Shown: positions 36,211 through 44,943 of the stretch, piece after piece
How the letters are laid out: each line of letters starts with the position of its first letter
How positions within the stretch are numbered: the first letter of the stretch is position 1
Assembly: GCA_046346845.1 (NCBI GenBank)
Contig: JAXMHH010000001.1
Coordinates: forward strand, 434,001-498,000
Source of the DNA: DSSB01 sp046346845
Lineage (GTDB): Bacteria > UBA10199 > DSSB01
Reading direction: 5' to 3'
Length of the DNA: 64,000 nucleotides
Made by a program: the position numbers and the translations under genes
Notes under the pieces: model-generated
What the model was told of the DNA's origin: nothing
Databases searched by the model: none
The model's input: only the letters and a program-made list of their open reading frames with translations

Positions 36211-36759
36211 TCAGCGAATCCCGCGGCCGCTGAAGCTGACGCCCGCACCGCCGGGGCTGACGCTGGCCGACCCGTTGTAATACTGCTCGTTATAGGGGGT
36301 GAAGGTGACGGAGATGGAAACGGAACCGTTGGCGGGGACCTGCCCTCCGGTGGGCGAGATTGCAAAGCCATAACCCCCGCCGCTGATGGTGTAGTTGACC
36401 GGACAGCAGTTGGGGTTGTTGATCTGGAAATAGCGGGTCGTCGAGGTCCCCACCCGCACGTCCCCGAAGGAGATGGAGCCTCCGTTGACCGTCAGGTTGC
36501 TGCAATTCTGGAGAGGTTCGGCTTCGGGGGATTCGAGGGAATCAGCCTGCTTCCCTCCGAACCAGGCCGCGCGGCGAATCAGTCCTTGGAGGGGGTCCCC
36601 GGCTAGCGCCTGCAAAAACCCGGAAAGGGCGTTTCGGGCCAGGGCTGGAGGGGGGTTCACCAAGGTGAACTCAGCCGCCGCACCAAGATCAGAGGGTTCT
36701 GGATTCGAAACCGCTTCCAGCGGGATCCATGGCAGAGGTTGGAGGGGGCCGGTCGACAT
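36211..36759 (-). CDS. ASH/HYDIN-like (choice-of-anchor D) domain protein
   Basis: A 182-residue protein with one ASH-type Ig-like domain at about 88-182: GGSISFGDVRVGTSTTRYFQ, NPNCCPVNYTISGG, GQVPANGSVSISVTFTP and ASVSPGGAGVSFSGRG. This domain is common in surface and cilia-linked proteins. No signal peptide or lipobox is present; the first 80 residues are Pro/Ala-rich without hydrophobic segments. The CC pair in NPNCCPV is unusual for the fold. The ATG has AGGA upstream. No operon partner is evident. Its location in the cell and its function are open. Confidence 0.65.
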   Translation of the reverse strand: MSTGPLQPLPWIPLEAVSNPEPSDLGAAAEFTLVNPPPALARNALSGFLQALAGDPLQGLIRRAAWFGGKQADSLESPEAEPLQNCSNLTVNGGSISFGDVRVGTSTTRYFQINNPNCCPVNYTISGGGYGFAISPTGGQVPANGSVSISVTFTPYNEQYYNGSASVSPGGAGVSFSGRGIR

Positions 36760-36900
36760 AAGGATTCCTGAAGGGCCTGAGAATTGCTTAAAAATTCGTT
36801 AGTTGTCAACGAAAGCTTAAACAATACTCCAAATCATAGACCCAAGGGCGGTGCCCCTTATTTTATCGACCGTCCTTCGAGGAAAGTTCTGGATTTTCGC

Positions 36901-36920
36901 AAAAAAAGCCGCGGCCCGGC
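36901..36920 (-). terminator. Terminator of the ECF sigma operon
   Basis: On the minus strand GCCG and CGGC pair around GGCCG, followed by seven T (36907..36901), directly after the stop codon of the gene at 36922. Confidence 0.7.
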
Positions 36921-36921
36921 C

Positions 36922-37653
36922 TTAATCCCAGTGCTTGCCATGGCCCTTCCCGGCCTTCCACCCCCCATGGCCTTCGCCATGCCCATGCTTCTTCCAACCC
37001 TTATCGTCATCCTCCCACTTCATCTTTTTGATGACCACCACATCGTCGTCGTCATCCACCCAGTGGCCGCCCTTGACCTTGGCGGGGCCGCCCCAGAGGC
37101 CCATCTTCTTGGCTTGGCCGGGGGGAATCCAGAGGCCGTATTTCTTCGCGATGCCCGGCGGCATCCAGTACCCGGCCGTCGGGTGGATGGGATTGATGAT
37201 GAAGCGGGTGAATTCGGGCCCGCGCAGCGGGATCAGGGGCAAATACCTGGGTTCCACCTTGAGGAGCTCGCGCAGGAAATGGGTGCGGTTGGTCTCAATA
37301 TAATAGTTGTCCGTCACCGGGGTCCCCATCGCCACTAGGGGCGCGACCGCGAAGCTCTGCAGGATATTGGAATAGCTCATCCCCATCTTCCGCATCATCC
37401 ATACCGAGAGCGGTAGGGTTCCCGCGGCCTGCGCGATCTGCAGGATAGCGGGGACCTCCTCGGCGGGGGCCAGCAGGGCCGGCGTCACCTGTTCGGGAGG
37501 AAAGCCATAGGCGTTGCCGTAGAGCTGCTCGGCCCTCCGGCTCTCCGGAGAGGAGAGATCGATGTTGAGCAGGTTGATATCGACGGCGCCCGCCTGCGGG
37601 ATCATCGAGAACAGGCCCGCGACGAGCAGCAGAGTTTTCAATAATTTGGACAT
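36922..37653 (-). CDS. Exported protein with His/Gly/Lys-rich tail
   Basis: A 243-residue secreted protein I do not recognise. A signal peptide covers residues 1-23 (LLKTLLLVAGLFSMIPQAGA). The middle (about 30-150) looks alpha-helical (EQLYGNAYGFPPEQVTPALL, NRTHFLRELLKVEPRYLPLI). Later GYWMPPGIAKKYGLWIPPGQ and GLWGGPAKVKGGHW form a short internal repeat. An acidic stretch WVDDDDDVVV is followed by a basic, His-rich tail (HGHGEGHGGWK) that could bind metal or polyanions. The ATG has AAGGAG upstream. It is the last gene of the ECF sigma operon, with a terminator after it. The preceding gene also ends in a charged tail, so both may act together outside the cytoplasm. Confidence 0.65.
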   Translation of the reverse strand: MSKLLKTLLLVAGLFSMIPQAGAVDINLLNIDLSSPESRRAEQLYGNAYGFPPEQVTPALLAPAEEVPAILQIAQAAGTLPLSVWMMRKMGMSYSNILQSFAVAPLVAMGTPVTDNYYIETNRTHFLRELLKVEPRYLPLIPLRGPEFTRFIINPIHPTAGYWMPPGIAKKYGLWIPPGQAKKMGLWGGPAKVKGGHWVDDDDDVVVIKKMKWEDDDKGWKKHGHGEGHGGWKAGKGHGKHWD

Positions 37654-37698
37654 ATTGGCTCTCCTTCTAGGCCTTGGGACGCCGAGACGCCCAGGCGG

Positions 37699-38532
37699 TC
37701 ACAATAAAAACCTTTTCTTGCCATGGCCCCGATCGAAATCATGGCCCTCCCCCGAGGACTTCCCCTTCCCTCGCCCTCTTTCTTTCCAGTCCTCTTCCTT
37801 TTCTTTCCGGTCCTCGCGCCCGTCCTCGCGGTCGCCATGCCCCGGACGCCCGGGTACTTCCAACGTCTCGCTCTTCTTCCACGCTTTTTTCCCGGAGTGA
37901 AGGGGCTTTTCCCGGCTTTCGACCTGTCCCGGAGGAATTTTCTCCTGCACCGGGCCCGACGGGGGCGCATTCAGCAAGGGCGCCCGGGGCAGCTTGACTT
38001 CAATCACCGGGTGCCGACGGGGGATCCAGGAAGGCAATTGCCCTTCCAACTCTTGCCAGGATCCCGCGCCCCGCGCCGCCTTTTCCAATTCTCCCGGCGA
38101 GGCCCCGTTCAGGAGGGCCCTTTGCAGGCCCAGGATCGCCCCCTGCCGCTCGCGCGGGGAAAGCCTGCGCCCCTCACGCAGCGTCACGGCATCCACCCAG
38201 CTCGCGGCCCGCGCCGTGCCGGCCCGCGACTCTTGCAAGACCGGAAGGATCTTGGGCGGAGGCACCCGTTTGGCCAGGCCCTCGTTGGCCTTCAAGAGGT
38301 AGGCCTCGGTGGGCAGGCCCTGCGCCTGCATCTGCTGGGCATCCTGCAAGACGCCCAAGACGAATTCGCGGGAGGCCCCGCCCTCGGCACTGCGGCGCAG
38401 CAGGGCTTGCAAGGCCGGGCTCGTGCCCAGGCCCGCAGCCGCGCGCCCCAGCTCGGGATCCAGCTGGGCCCGGGCCGATGCGGCAAGCGTCAGGCCAAGG
38501 AGCAAAATTAAAATGGAGCCAATCGATTTCAT
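37699..38532 (-). CDS. Exported protein with highly charged C-terminal tail
   Basis: A 277-residue secreted protein without a family I recognise. The signal peptide is residues 1-22 (IGSILILLLGLTLAASARA). The mature N-terminal part (about 25-165) is helical and Ala/Leu/Arg-rich (ALQALLRRSAEGGASREFVL, RERQGAILGLQRALLNGASP). From about residue 200 the chain is almost entirely charged (GDREDGREDRKEKEEDWKER and a Lys/His/Gly-rich end), probably disordered. It starts directly behind the stop of the anti-sigma-like gene (no gap), so it belongs to the ECF sigma operon. An envelope-stress or polysaccharide-linked role is only inferred from that context. Confidence 0.65.
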   Translation of the reverse strand: MKSIGSILILLLGLTLAASARAQLDPELGRAAAGLGTSPALQALLRRSAEGGASREFVLGVLQDAQQMQAQGLPTEAYLLKANEGLAKRVPPPKILPVLQESRAGTARAASWVDAVTLREGRRLSPRERQGAILGLQRALLNGASPGELEKAARGAGSWQELEGQLPSWIPRRHPVIEVKLPRAPLLNAPPSGPVQEKIPPGQVESREKPLHSGKKAWKKSETLEVPGRPGHGDREDGREDRKEKEEDWKERGRGKGKSSGEGHDFDRGHGKKRFLL

Positions 38533-39168
38533 TTACAGGTTGATCACCGAATTGCGTTGTCCGAATCCATCGTCCACCCAGCGATCGGCGGCGGGGTCCG
38601 GGACCCAACGCCTGCCGTCCACCACGAAGGAGTAACTATAGGTGCCTCCCGCCAAGGGCAGCTCCACGCTGAACTCCCCCTGGCCGCCGGCCGAGGGCGT
38701 CAATGGGGTGGGGTTCCATTGGTTGAAATCACCGGCGAGGGCCACCTCTTTGGCCTGCGCTTCCCGGATGGCAAAACGAACAAAATAGATCTTCCGCCCC
38801 TCGGGACCCAAGGCCTCCCGGACGGCCAAGGGGGGGCCTAATTCCGGGGCGCGGGGCAGGCCCCTCCACAGTGCCAAGGCCAATCCCGCCGCGAGGGCGG
38901 AACCGAGGACCAGGCGGGGGATGGTGAACCAACGGCGCGGGGGCCGCGTGGGCTGGGCCTCGGTCTCGAGCCGCGCCATCACCCGCGCGCTGAAATCGCG
39001 GGGCAGCTCGGGGAGCGGCGCGGCCTGGAGGGCGCCCAGGCGTTCCCGAAGGGGCCCCGCGGCCTCCGCCAGCTCCGGCAATTCGGCGATAATGGCCTCG
39101 AGCTCCGCGGCGGAGCAATCCGGCCCCAATAACTCCCTCAGTTCTTTTTTCTCGGCTTCCGTCGTCAT
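38533..39168 (-). CDS. Anti-sigma-like membrane protein with glycogen-binding (AMPK1_CBM/CBM48-type) domain
   Basis: A 211-residue protein. The cytoplasmic N-terminus (about 1-75) is acidic and helical with ARVMARLETEAQ, like the sigma-binding part of anti-sigma factors. One membrane helix follows (about 83-104, RLVLGSALAAGLALALW). The C-terminal domain (about 125-208) is an E-set glycogen-binding module: KEVALAGDFNQWNPTPLTP, then GTYSYSFVVDGRRWVPDP and DDGFGQRNSVINL, with both conserved Trp. The ATG overlaps the stop of the ECF sigma gene (ATGA), which supports the anti-sigma role. The sugar-binding domain faces the periplasm by topology prediction, so this could sense a glucan. The ATG at 39168 is preferred to the longer frame. 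Confidence 0.8.
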   Translation of the reverse strand: MTTEAEKKELRELLGPDCSAAELEAIIAELPELAEAAGPLRERLGALQAAPLPELPRDFSARVMARLETEAQPTRPPRRWFTIPRLVLGSALAAGLALALWRGLPRAPELGPPLAVREALGPEGRKIYFVRFAIREAQAKEVALAGDFNQWNPTPLTPSAGGQGEFSVELPLAGGTYSYSFVVDGRRWVPDPAADRWVDDGFGQRNSVINL

Positions 39169-39734
39169 GGCTCCTGCTCCAATCTCCTTTTCAGCTGCGC
39201 GAGGCCGCGCGCCACCCGCATCTTCAAATTGCTCAGGCCCTCCCCGCTCGCCTCGCCCATCTCTTCGTAGCTTAAGTCCGCTAGGTAGCGCAGGGTCAGG
39301 GCCTCTCGGTAGATCTCGGGCAGCGAGTCCAAGGCCCGACGCAGGCGTTCCGCCTCCCGGACCGATTGGGCCTGTAGCTCGGGGGAAGCGGCCTCCGAAA
39401 GCACAGCTGCCAGCTCTTGGGGCTCGCGCAGCTGCTCCGGCCGCCGCCTTTGGCCGCGCCAATAATCCCGGCAGAGGTTGAGGGCGATTTGGTAGAGCCA
39501 GGTGGAAAACTTTGCCTCGCCGCGGAATTTCGGCAATTCGCGGTAGGCCTTGAGAAAGGCCTCTTGGGTCAATTCCTCGGCGCGTTCCCTTTGCCCGACG
39601 TAGCGGTAGATCATGCGGAAGACGCCCCCTTGGTGCCGGTCGACGATGTTGGCATAGGCCTGCTTCTCCCCTTGCCGGCAACGGCTTAGGGCCTCGAGGT
39701 CCTCCTCATCCATGGGGCTCTGCTTTGCTTGCAT
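39165..39734 (-). CDS. ECF-type RNA polymerase sigma factor
   Basis: A 189-residue sigma factor with region 2 at about 25-95 (VFRMIYRYVGQRERAEELTQ, EAFLKAYRELPKFRGEAKFSTWLYQIALN) and region 4 at about 130-185 (LPEIYREALTLRYLADLSYEEM then LSNLKMRVARGLAQLKRRL). No extra domains are present. It heads an operon with the membrane anti-sigma-like protein (4-bp overlap) and two secreted proteins. Such factors usually activate their own operon when the anti-sigma protein is inactivated. GGAAAG lies a few bases before the ATG at 39734. Confidence 0.94.
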   Translation of the reverse strand: MQAKQSPMDEEDLEALSRCRQGEKQAYANIVDRHQGGVFRMIYRYVGQRERAEELTQEAFLKAYRELPKFRGEAKFSTWLYQIALNLCRDYWRGQRRRPEQLREPQELAAVLSEAASPELQAQSVREAERLRRALDSLPEIYREALTLRYLADLSYEEMGEASGEGLSNLKMRVARGLAQLKRRLEQEP

Positions 39735-39864
39735 CGCTTTCCAAAAAACCCGGGGCCTGCCTTGCCAAGGGTCCTGACGCTCCTAGGGGAACCACGGTCA
39801 CAAGGCTTCCGTCGGCAAGGCTTGGAAATAAGTCAGGCCGGGGGACGATTCAATGGATTATGGT

Positions 39865-39894
39865 TTGACCCTCCAGGCCTTGGGAGGGTATAAG
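39865..39894 (+). promoter_or_regulatory. Sigma70 promoter of the tetR-tolC-RND operon
   Basis: TTGACC (39865-39870) and TATAAG (39889-39894) with an 18-bp spacer. The operator at 39894..39909 overlaps the end of the -10 box, so repressor binding would block polymerase. The predicted start is about 13 nt before the ATG, leaving almost no leader. Confidence 0.75.
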
Positions 39895-39909
39895 TAAGTG
39901 AATACTTAC
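39894..39909. promoter_or_regulatory. Palindromic operator of the TetR-family regulator
   Basis: GTAAGT and ACTTAC are exact complements around GAAT. The site begins at the last base of the -10 box and ends 4 bp before the start codon of the tetR-type gene, the classic place for autorepression. Confidence 0.78.
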
Positions 39910-39913
39910 CAAT

Positions 39914-40528
39914 ATGTCCGCTAGCAAACCCCAGCGCCTGTCTTTCGCCGAACGGGAGGGTCGCATCCTCGAAGCCGCCGGTCGGCTCTTCGCCGAGCGT
40001 GGCTTCGTCGGCACCACCACTCGGGCCATCGCGCTCGAGTCCGGGATCAACGAGGCGCTGATCTTCCGCCATTTCAAGAACAAAGAGGAACTCTACACCG
40101 CCCTCCTCCAACAGAAGTTGGGGGACTTCGAGGTCCACGTCGCCCCGGACCTGCGCAAGACGCTGGAGCTCCCCGTGGCGGAGGCCTTGTTGGAGGTCGC
40201 CAAGATCATCGTCGGCAAGCATCGCGAAAACAATTGGTTCCTGAGGGTCATGCTCTACGCTGCCCTGGAGAGCCACCACCTGGGTCAGATGTTCTTCAAG
40301 CAACGGCTTCCCTTAGTCGAATTTTTGGAGGAACTCTTCGAAAGAAAAATCAAGGCGGGCGAGGTGAAGGTCATGTCGCCCGCCGTCCTATCCCGCGCCT
40401 TCATCGCCATGATCCATCACTACGTCCTGATCACCTTGGTGTTCAACGCCAAGGACCACTTCCCGCTCCCCGAAAAACCCATGTTGGAAAGCTTCGTCCA
40501 GATCTTCACCCGCGGGGTGCTGCCATGA
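39914..40528 (+). CDS. TetR-family transcriptional repressor
   Basis: A 204-residue one-component regulator. The N-terminal HTH (about 10-60) has ILEAAGRLFAERGFVGTTTR, IALESGINEALIFRHFKNKE and ELYTALL, all typical of TetR proteins. The C-terminal ligand domain is helical with no specific motif. It heads an efflux operon: its stop overlaps the ATG of the TolC gene. The palindrome at 39894..39909 over its promoter is the likely binding site, so it probably represses itself and the pump until a substrate binds. Confidence 0.93.
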   Translation: MSASKPQRLSFAEREGRILEAAGRLFAERGFVGTTTRAIALESGINEALIFRHFKNKEELYTALLQQKLGDFEVHVAPDLRKTLELPVAEALLEVAKIIVGKHRENNWFLRVMLYAALESHHLGQMFFKQRLPLVEFLEELFERKIKAGEVKVMSPAVLSRAFIAMIHHYVLITLVFNAKDHFPLPEKPMLESFVQIFTRGVLP

Positions 40529-41796
40529 AGCGGCTGGCCCTAATTTTCCTGGCGATCCTGACGGCGGCGCCCCCGGCGCTCCTGGCCGCCGAGCCCAAAA
40601 TGTCGCTGACGGAATGTTACAACCTCGCCCTCCAGCGCAGCGAGACCGTGGCGATCAGCGAGCAGGAGATCGCGGCCGCCCAAGCGCTCTACACCCAAAC
40701 CCTGGGTTCGGTGCTGCCTAAGCTCTCGATCAACGTCCAGGAGGTCTTGCAGGATTCCTCCGGCGGCAGCGACGGCGCGGGCCAGGTCGGTTCCACCTTC
40801 ACCCGCTTCAGCCGCCCCTCCGTGGCGGTCACGCTGAACCAACCCATCTTCCGGGGCTTCAAGGAATTCCGCGCGCTCAAGCTCACCAAGGTCAACGAGT
40901 CGCAGAAACGCCTGCTGCAGCGCAATGCCGAGCGCCTGCTCTTCCAGGACGTCGTCATCGCCTTCCTCACCATCGTGAAGATCGAGCGCGACATCGAGAT
41001 CTTTCAAAAGATCATCCAGGTCGAGAAGGCGAGCATCGCCGAACTGACGGAACGGGTGCGGCTGGGCAAGTCCCGCGACAGCGAAGCCGCCCTGCTCCAG
41101 ACCGACGTGGCCCTGCTCGAGGCCCAGCTCGAGCAAAAGCGGGGCGAGCGGAAGATCGCCTACGATACCCTCGCCTTTCTCACCGGCCTCGACCCACAGC
41201 CGGCGATCTCCTACGACAATCCCCCGGTTCGGGACCTGAAGCCGCTGGAATACTACACGGGGCAGCTGGACGAACGCCCGGACGTGCAGGCCGCGCGCGA
41301 CGACGTGCAGCTGGCCAAGGGCAACGTCAAGATCCGCCAGGGGGACCTCCTGCCCCAAGCCGACCTCGCCGCCAACTACTACCCCTACCGGGCCGGCTTC
41401 CTGAAGGACATCAAATGGGACGCGACCTTCAGCGTGGGCATCCCCGTCTTCAATTGGGAGACCGTGGGCAAGATCCGCGAGGCGAAGACCAAGGCCAAAC
41501 AGGCACAGCTGCAGGAGGAGTTGACCCGACGCAGCGCCGCCACCCAGGTGCAGAAATCTTATGACGGTTATTTGTCTTCGCGGAACCAGTACCAAAAATT
41601 TCGCAGCGCCGCCGACAAGGCGCGGCAGAGCTACCAATTGCAGGCCAAGGACTTCACCGACAGCCTGATCAACACCTTAGATCTGCTCCAGTCCCAGCAG
41701 ACCTGGTTGGACGCCCTCCGGCAGCGCAATACGGCCGAGGTCGAGACCTGGCTCAGCTGGTTGACGCTCCAAGTGACCGCGGGGGTGATACCGTGA
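40525..41796 (+). CDS. TolC-family outer-membrane efflux protein
   Basis: A 423-residue outer-membrane channel subunit for drug or metabolite efflux. A signal peptide covers about 1-21 (LALIFLAILTAAPPALLAA). Two TolC-type halves follow, each with long helices: the first starts SLTECYNLALQRSETVAISE, the second includes LDERPDVQAARDDVQLAKGN and VGIPVFNWETVGKIREAKTK. The ATG overlaps the upstream stop (ATGA) and the 3' end overlaps the GTG of the RND gene. The frame extends further upstream over tetR, which is a shadow. Confidence 0.92.
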   Translation: MKRLALIFLAILTAAPPALLAAEPKMSLTECYNLALQRSETVAISEQEIAAAQALYTQTLGSVLPKLSINVQEVLQDSSGGSDGAGQVGSTFTRFSRPSVAVTLNQPIFRGFKEFRALKLTKVNESQKRLLQRNAERLLFQDVVIAFLTIVKIERDIEIFQKIIQVEKASIAELTERVRLGKSRDSEAALLQTDVALLEAQLEQKRGERKIAYDTLAFLTGLDPQPAISYDNPPVRDLKPLEYYTGQLDERPDVQAARDDVQLAKGNVKIRQGDLLPQADLAANYYPYRAGFLKDIKWDATFSVGIPVFNWETVGKIREAKTKAKQAQLQEELTRRSAATQVQKSYDGYLSSRNQYQKFRSAADKARQSYQLQAKDFTDSLINTLDLLQSQQTWLDALRQRNTAEVETWLSWLTLQVTAGVIP

Positions 41797-44700
41797 GCCT
41801 TTCCGAAATCTCCATCAAGAACCCTGTCTTCGCCTGGATGCTGATGGCGGGGCTGATCCTGTTCGGGGCCATTTCCTTCTCGCGGATGGGCATCAGCGAG
41901 ATGCCGGACGTGGACTTCCCGGTGGTCAACATCTCGGTCACCTACGAGGGAGCCGCGCCCGAGATCATGGAATCCGACGTCGTGGACGTCCTCGAGGACG
42001 CCGTGCTCTCGATCCAAGGCATCCGTAACATCACCTCCTCCTCCCGGCAGGAGGAAGCCAACATCACCATCGAGTTCGAGCTCAACCGCGACATCGACGC
42101 CGCCCTGCAGGAGGTCCAAACCAAGATCGCCCAGGCCCAGCAGCGCCTGCCCAAAGACATCGACCCGCCCATCGTCACCAAGACCAACCCCGAGGACCAG
42201 CCGATCATGTGGATCTCGCTCTCGGGGGACCGGCCGCTTCGCTACTTGATGGAGTACGCCCGCGATCGGCTCAAAGACAAGATGCAGACGGTGAACGGCG
42301 TCGGCGAGGTCATCCTGAGCGGCTTCGTCGAGCCCAACCTGCGCATTTGGATCGACCCCAAAAAGCTGGACGCCTGGGAGCTGACCGTCCAGGACGTCAC
42401 CGACGCCATCGAAAAGCAGCACAAGGAAATTCCCGCGGGCCGCATCGAGACCCCCGAGAAGGAGTACAATTTGCGGTCGATGGGCGAGGTCTTCTCCCCC
42501 GAGGACTTCGGCAACATCGCGATCACCAAGCGAGGCGGCCAGCCGATCTACAAACCCATCTTCATCAAGGACGTGGCCCGGGTCGAGTCGGGGTTGGACG
42601 ACATCCGCCGCCTCAGCCGGGTGGACGGCAAGCCCGCCATCGGGCTCGGCATCAAGAAGCAGCGCGGCTCCAACGCGGTCGCCGTGGCCGACGGCGTGCG
42701 GAAAAAGATGGCCGAGATCGAGCCCACCCTGCCCGAGGGGCTGAAGCTCAAGGTCAATTTCGACTCGACCAAGTTCATCAAGGCGACCAACGAGGAGATG
42801 CGCTTCGATCTGCTGCTCTCCGCCCTGCTCACCGCGATCGTCTGCCTGGTCTTCCTCGCCTCCTGGACCTCGACGATGAACGTCCTCTTGGCGATCCCGA
42901 CTTCCATCGTAGGCGCCTTCACCTTCCTGTATTTCTTCGGCTTCACGGTCAACACCTTCACCATGCTCGGCCTGATCCTCGCCATCGGCATCGTCGTCGA
43001 CGACGCGATCATGATCCTGGAGAACATCGTCCGGCACCAGGAGATGCACAAGACGCCGCTCACCGCGGCCCGGGACGGCGCCAAGGAGATCACCTCGGCG
43101 GCGATCGCGGCGACGCTGGCCATCATCGCGATCTTCATCCCCGTCATCTTTATGAAGGGGATTTTGGGCAAGTTCTTCTTCCAGTTCGGCATCACCATGT
43201 CGGTCGCCGTGGGACTCAGCCTCATCGAGGCGCTTACCCTCACCCCGATGCGCCTCTCCTACCTGCAAGTGGCCCACACCAAGCGTAACTGGTTCACCAA
43301 TGCCGTCGACCGAGGCTTCAACGGCCTGATGAACGCCTACGCCGGCGTCCTGAAGGTCTGCCTGCGCTTTCGTTGGACGGTCATGTTCCTGGCCGCCTTG
43401 GTCTTCGCAGGCTCCCTGCTGATCCTACCCAAAGTGAAGAAAGAATTCGTCCCGGCCCAAGACCAAAGCATGTTCCTGATCCACCTCGAGACCCCGCTGG
43501 GCTCGTCGATCCAATACACCGACGGGATCATGAAACAGGCGGAGGCCATGATCGTGAGCAACAAAGAGGTGAACCGCTATTTCGCCGCGGTCGGCGGCTT
43601 CGGCGGCGGCGAGGTCAACACCGGGATCGTCTTTGTCACGCTGGACGACCCGAAAAAGCGGCCGATGGATCCGGAGTTGGGGCGGCGCCTCAGCCAGGCC
43701 GACTTGATGAACCGTATCCGGAAGCAATTGACCGCCATCCCCAACCTCAAGGTCGTGATCCAAGACCTCTCCACCCGCGGCTTCACCGCCCAGCGCGGCT
43801 ATCCCATCGAGTTCACGGTGCGCGGACCCGATTGGGAAAAGCTGACCCAGGCCTCGAACGCCCTGATGGCGAAGATGAAGCAGGACCCGCACTTCATCGA
43901 CGTCGACAGCGACTACAAGTACGGGCAGCCGGAGATCCAGATCAACCCCAAGCGCGAGGCCGCCCAGGAGCGCCAGGTCAGCGTCGAGGACATCGGCAAG
44001 GTCATCAACGCGCTCGTCGGCGGCGCCCGCACCGGAAAGTTCACCGAGTCCGGACACCGCAACGACATCCGCGTGCGACTGGAGGAAGGCGACCGCCAAA
44101 GCAGCAAGGACATCGACAAGCTCTATGTCCGCAACCAGCGCGGTGAGCTGGTCAAGCTGAGCGAGGTCGTCGACATCGTGGAACGCGACACCCTGAAGAG
44201 CATCACTCGAAAAGACCGGGAGCGCGCGGTGGGCATCTTCGCCAACGTCGGCCCCGGCTATTCCCAGGCCCAAGCCTTGGAGCAGATCGAAAAACTGGCC
44301 AAGGAAAACCTGCCCGAGGGCTACCGCATCGTCCTGAGCGGCAGCGCGGAGACCTTCAAAGAGTCCTTCCAAAGCCTGCTCTTCGCCCTCTACTTGGGGA
44401 TCATCGTCGCCTACATGGTGCTCGCCAGCCAGTACAACAGCTTCGTCCACCCCTTTACGGTGCTATTGGCCCTGCCCTTCAGCGTCTCGGGCGCCTGGCT
44501 TGCCTTGTATCTCAGCGGGCACTCACTCAACATTTACAGTTTCATCGGATTGATCTTGCTGATGGGCATCGTGAAGAAGAACTCGATTCTGCTGGTCGAC
44601 TTCACCAACCAACGCCGGGCGGAGGGCATGGATAAATACACCGCACTGATGACCGCCTGCCCCCAGCGCCTCCGGCCGATCTTGATGACCTCCTTCGCGA

Positions 44701-44933
44701 CTTTGGCGGCCGCGGTCCCACCAGCGATCGGCCTGGGCGCGGGCTCCGAGACGCGCAAGCCGATGGCGATCGTCATCCTGGGCGGCGTCTTGGTCTCCAC
44801 CCTTCTGACTCTCTTCGTGGTACCGGCGGCCTACAGCCTCCTGGCTAGGCTGGAAAGGAAGGAACGCCGCGAAGAGAATTCCCACTCCACGCCGGAATCC
44901 GCCTGGGAGGCCGAGAAGCGGGCTCGAGCCTAA
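41793..44933 (+). CDS. RND-family efflux transporter permease (AcrB/MdtB-like)
   Basis: A 1,046-residue proton-driven inner-membrane pump. It has the usual 12 transmembrane segments and two large periplasmic loops. TM1 is NPVFAWMLMAGLILFGAISF; the proton-relay Asp pair is in GIVVDDAIMILENIVRHQEM; the second half has LILLMGIVKKNSILLVDFTN as in TM10-11. The start is GTG, overlapping the tolC stop (GTGA). Unusually, the operon lacks a periplasmic adaptor (AcrA/MFP) gene: tetR, tolC and the pump follow each other without gaps. An adaptor must come from elsewhere or be dispensable. Confidence 0.95.
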   Translation: MSLSEISIKNPVFAWMLMAGLILFGAISFSRMGISEMPDVDFPVVNISVTYEGAAPEIMESDVVDVLEDAVLSIQGIRNITSSSRQEEANITIEFELNRDIDAALQEVQTKIAQAQQRLPKDIDPPIVTKTNPEDQPIMWISLSGDRPLRYLMEYARDRLKDKMQTVNGVGEVILSGFVEPNLRIWIDPKKLDAWELTVQDVTDAIEKQHKEIPAGRIETPEKEYNLRSMGEVFSPEDFGNIAITKRGGQPIYKPIFIKDVARVESGLDDIRRLSRVDGKPAIGLGIKKQRGSNAVAVADGVRKKMAEIEPTLPEGLKLKVNFDSTKFIKATNEEMRFDLLLSALLTAIVCLVFLASWTSTMNVLLAIPTSIVGAFTFLYFFGFTVNTFTMLGLILAIGIVVDDAIMILENIVRHQEMHKTPLTAARDGAKEITSAAIAATLAIIAIFIPVIFMKGILGKFFFQFGITMSVAVGLSLIEALTLTPMRLSYLQVAHTKRNWFTNAVDRGFNGLMNAYAGVLKVCLRFRWTVMFLAALVFAGSLLILPKVKKEFVPAQDQSMFLIHLETPLGSSIQYTDGIMKQAEAMIVSNKEVNRYFAAVGGFGGGEVNTGIVFVTLDDPKKRPMDPELGRRLSQADLMNRIRKQLTAIPNLKVVIQDLSTRGFTAQRGYPIEFTVRGPDWEKLTQASNALMAKMKQDPHFIDVDSDYKYGQPEIQINPKREAAQERQVSVEDIGKVINALVGGARTGKFTESGHRNDIRVRLEEGDRQSSKDIDKLYVRNQRGELVKLSEVVDIVERDTLKSITRKDRERAVGIFANVGPGYSQAQALEQIEKLAKENLPEGYRIVLSGSAETFKESFQSLLFALYLGIIVAYMVLASQYNSFVHPFTVLLALPFSVSGAWLALYLSGHSLNIYSFIGLILLMGIVKKNSILLVDFTNQRRAEGMDKYTALMTACPQRLRPILMTSFATLAAAVPPAIGLGAGSETRKPMAIVILGGVLVSTLLTLFVVPAAYSLLARLERKERREENSHSTPESAWEAEKRARA

Positions 44934-44943
44934 TGCACGGTCT

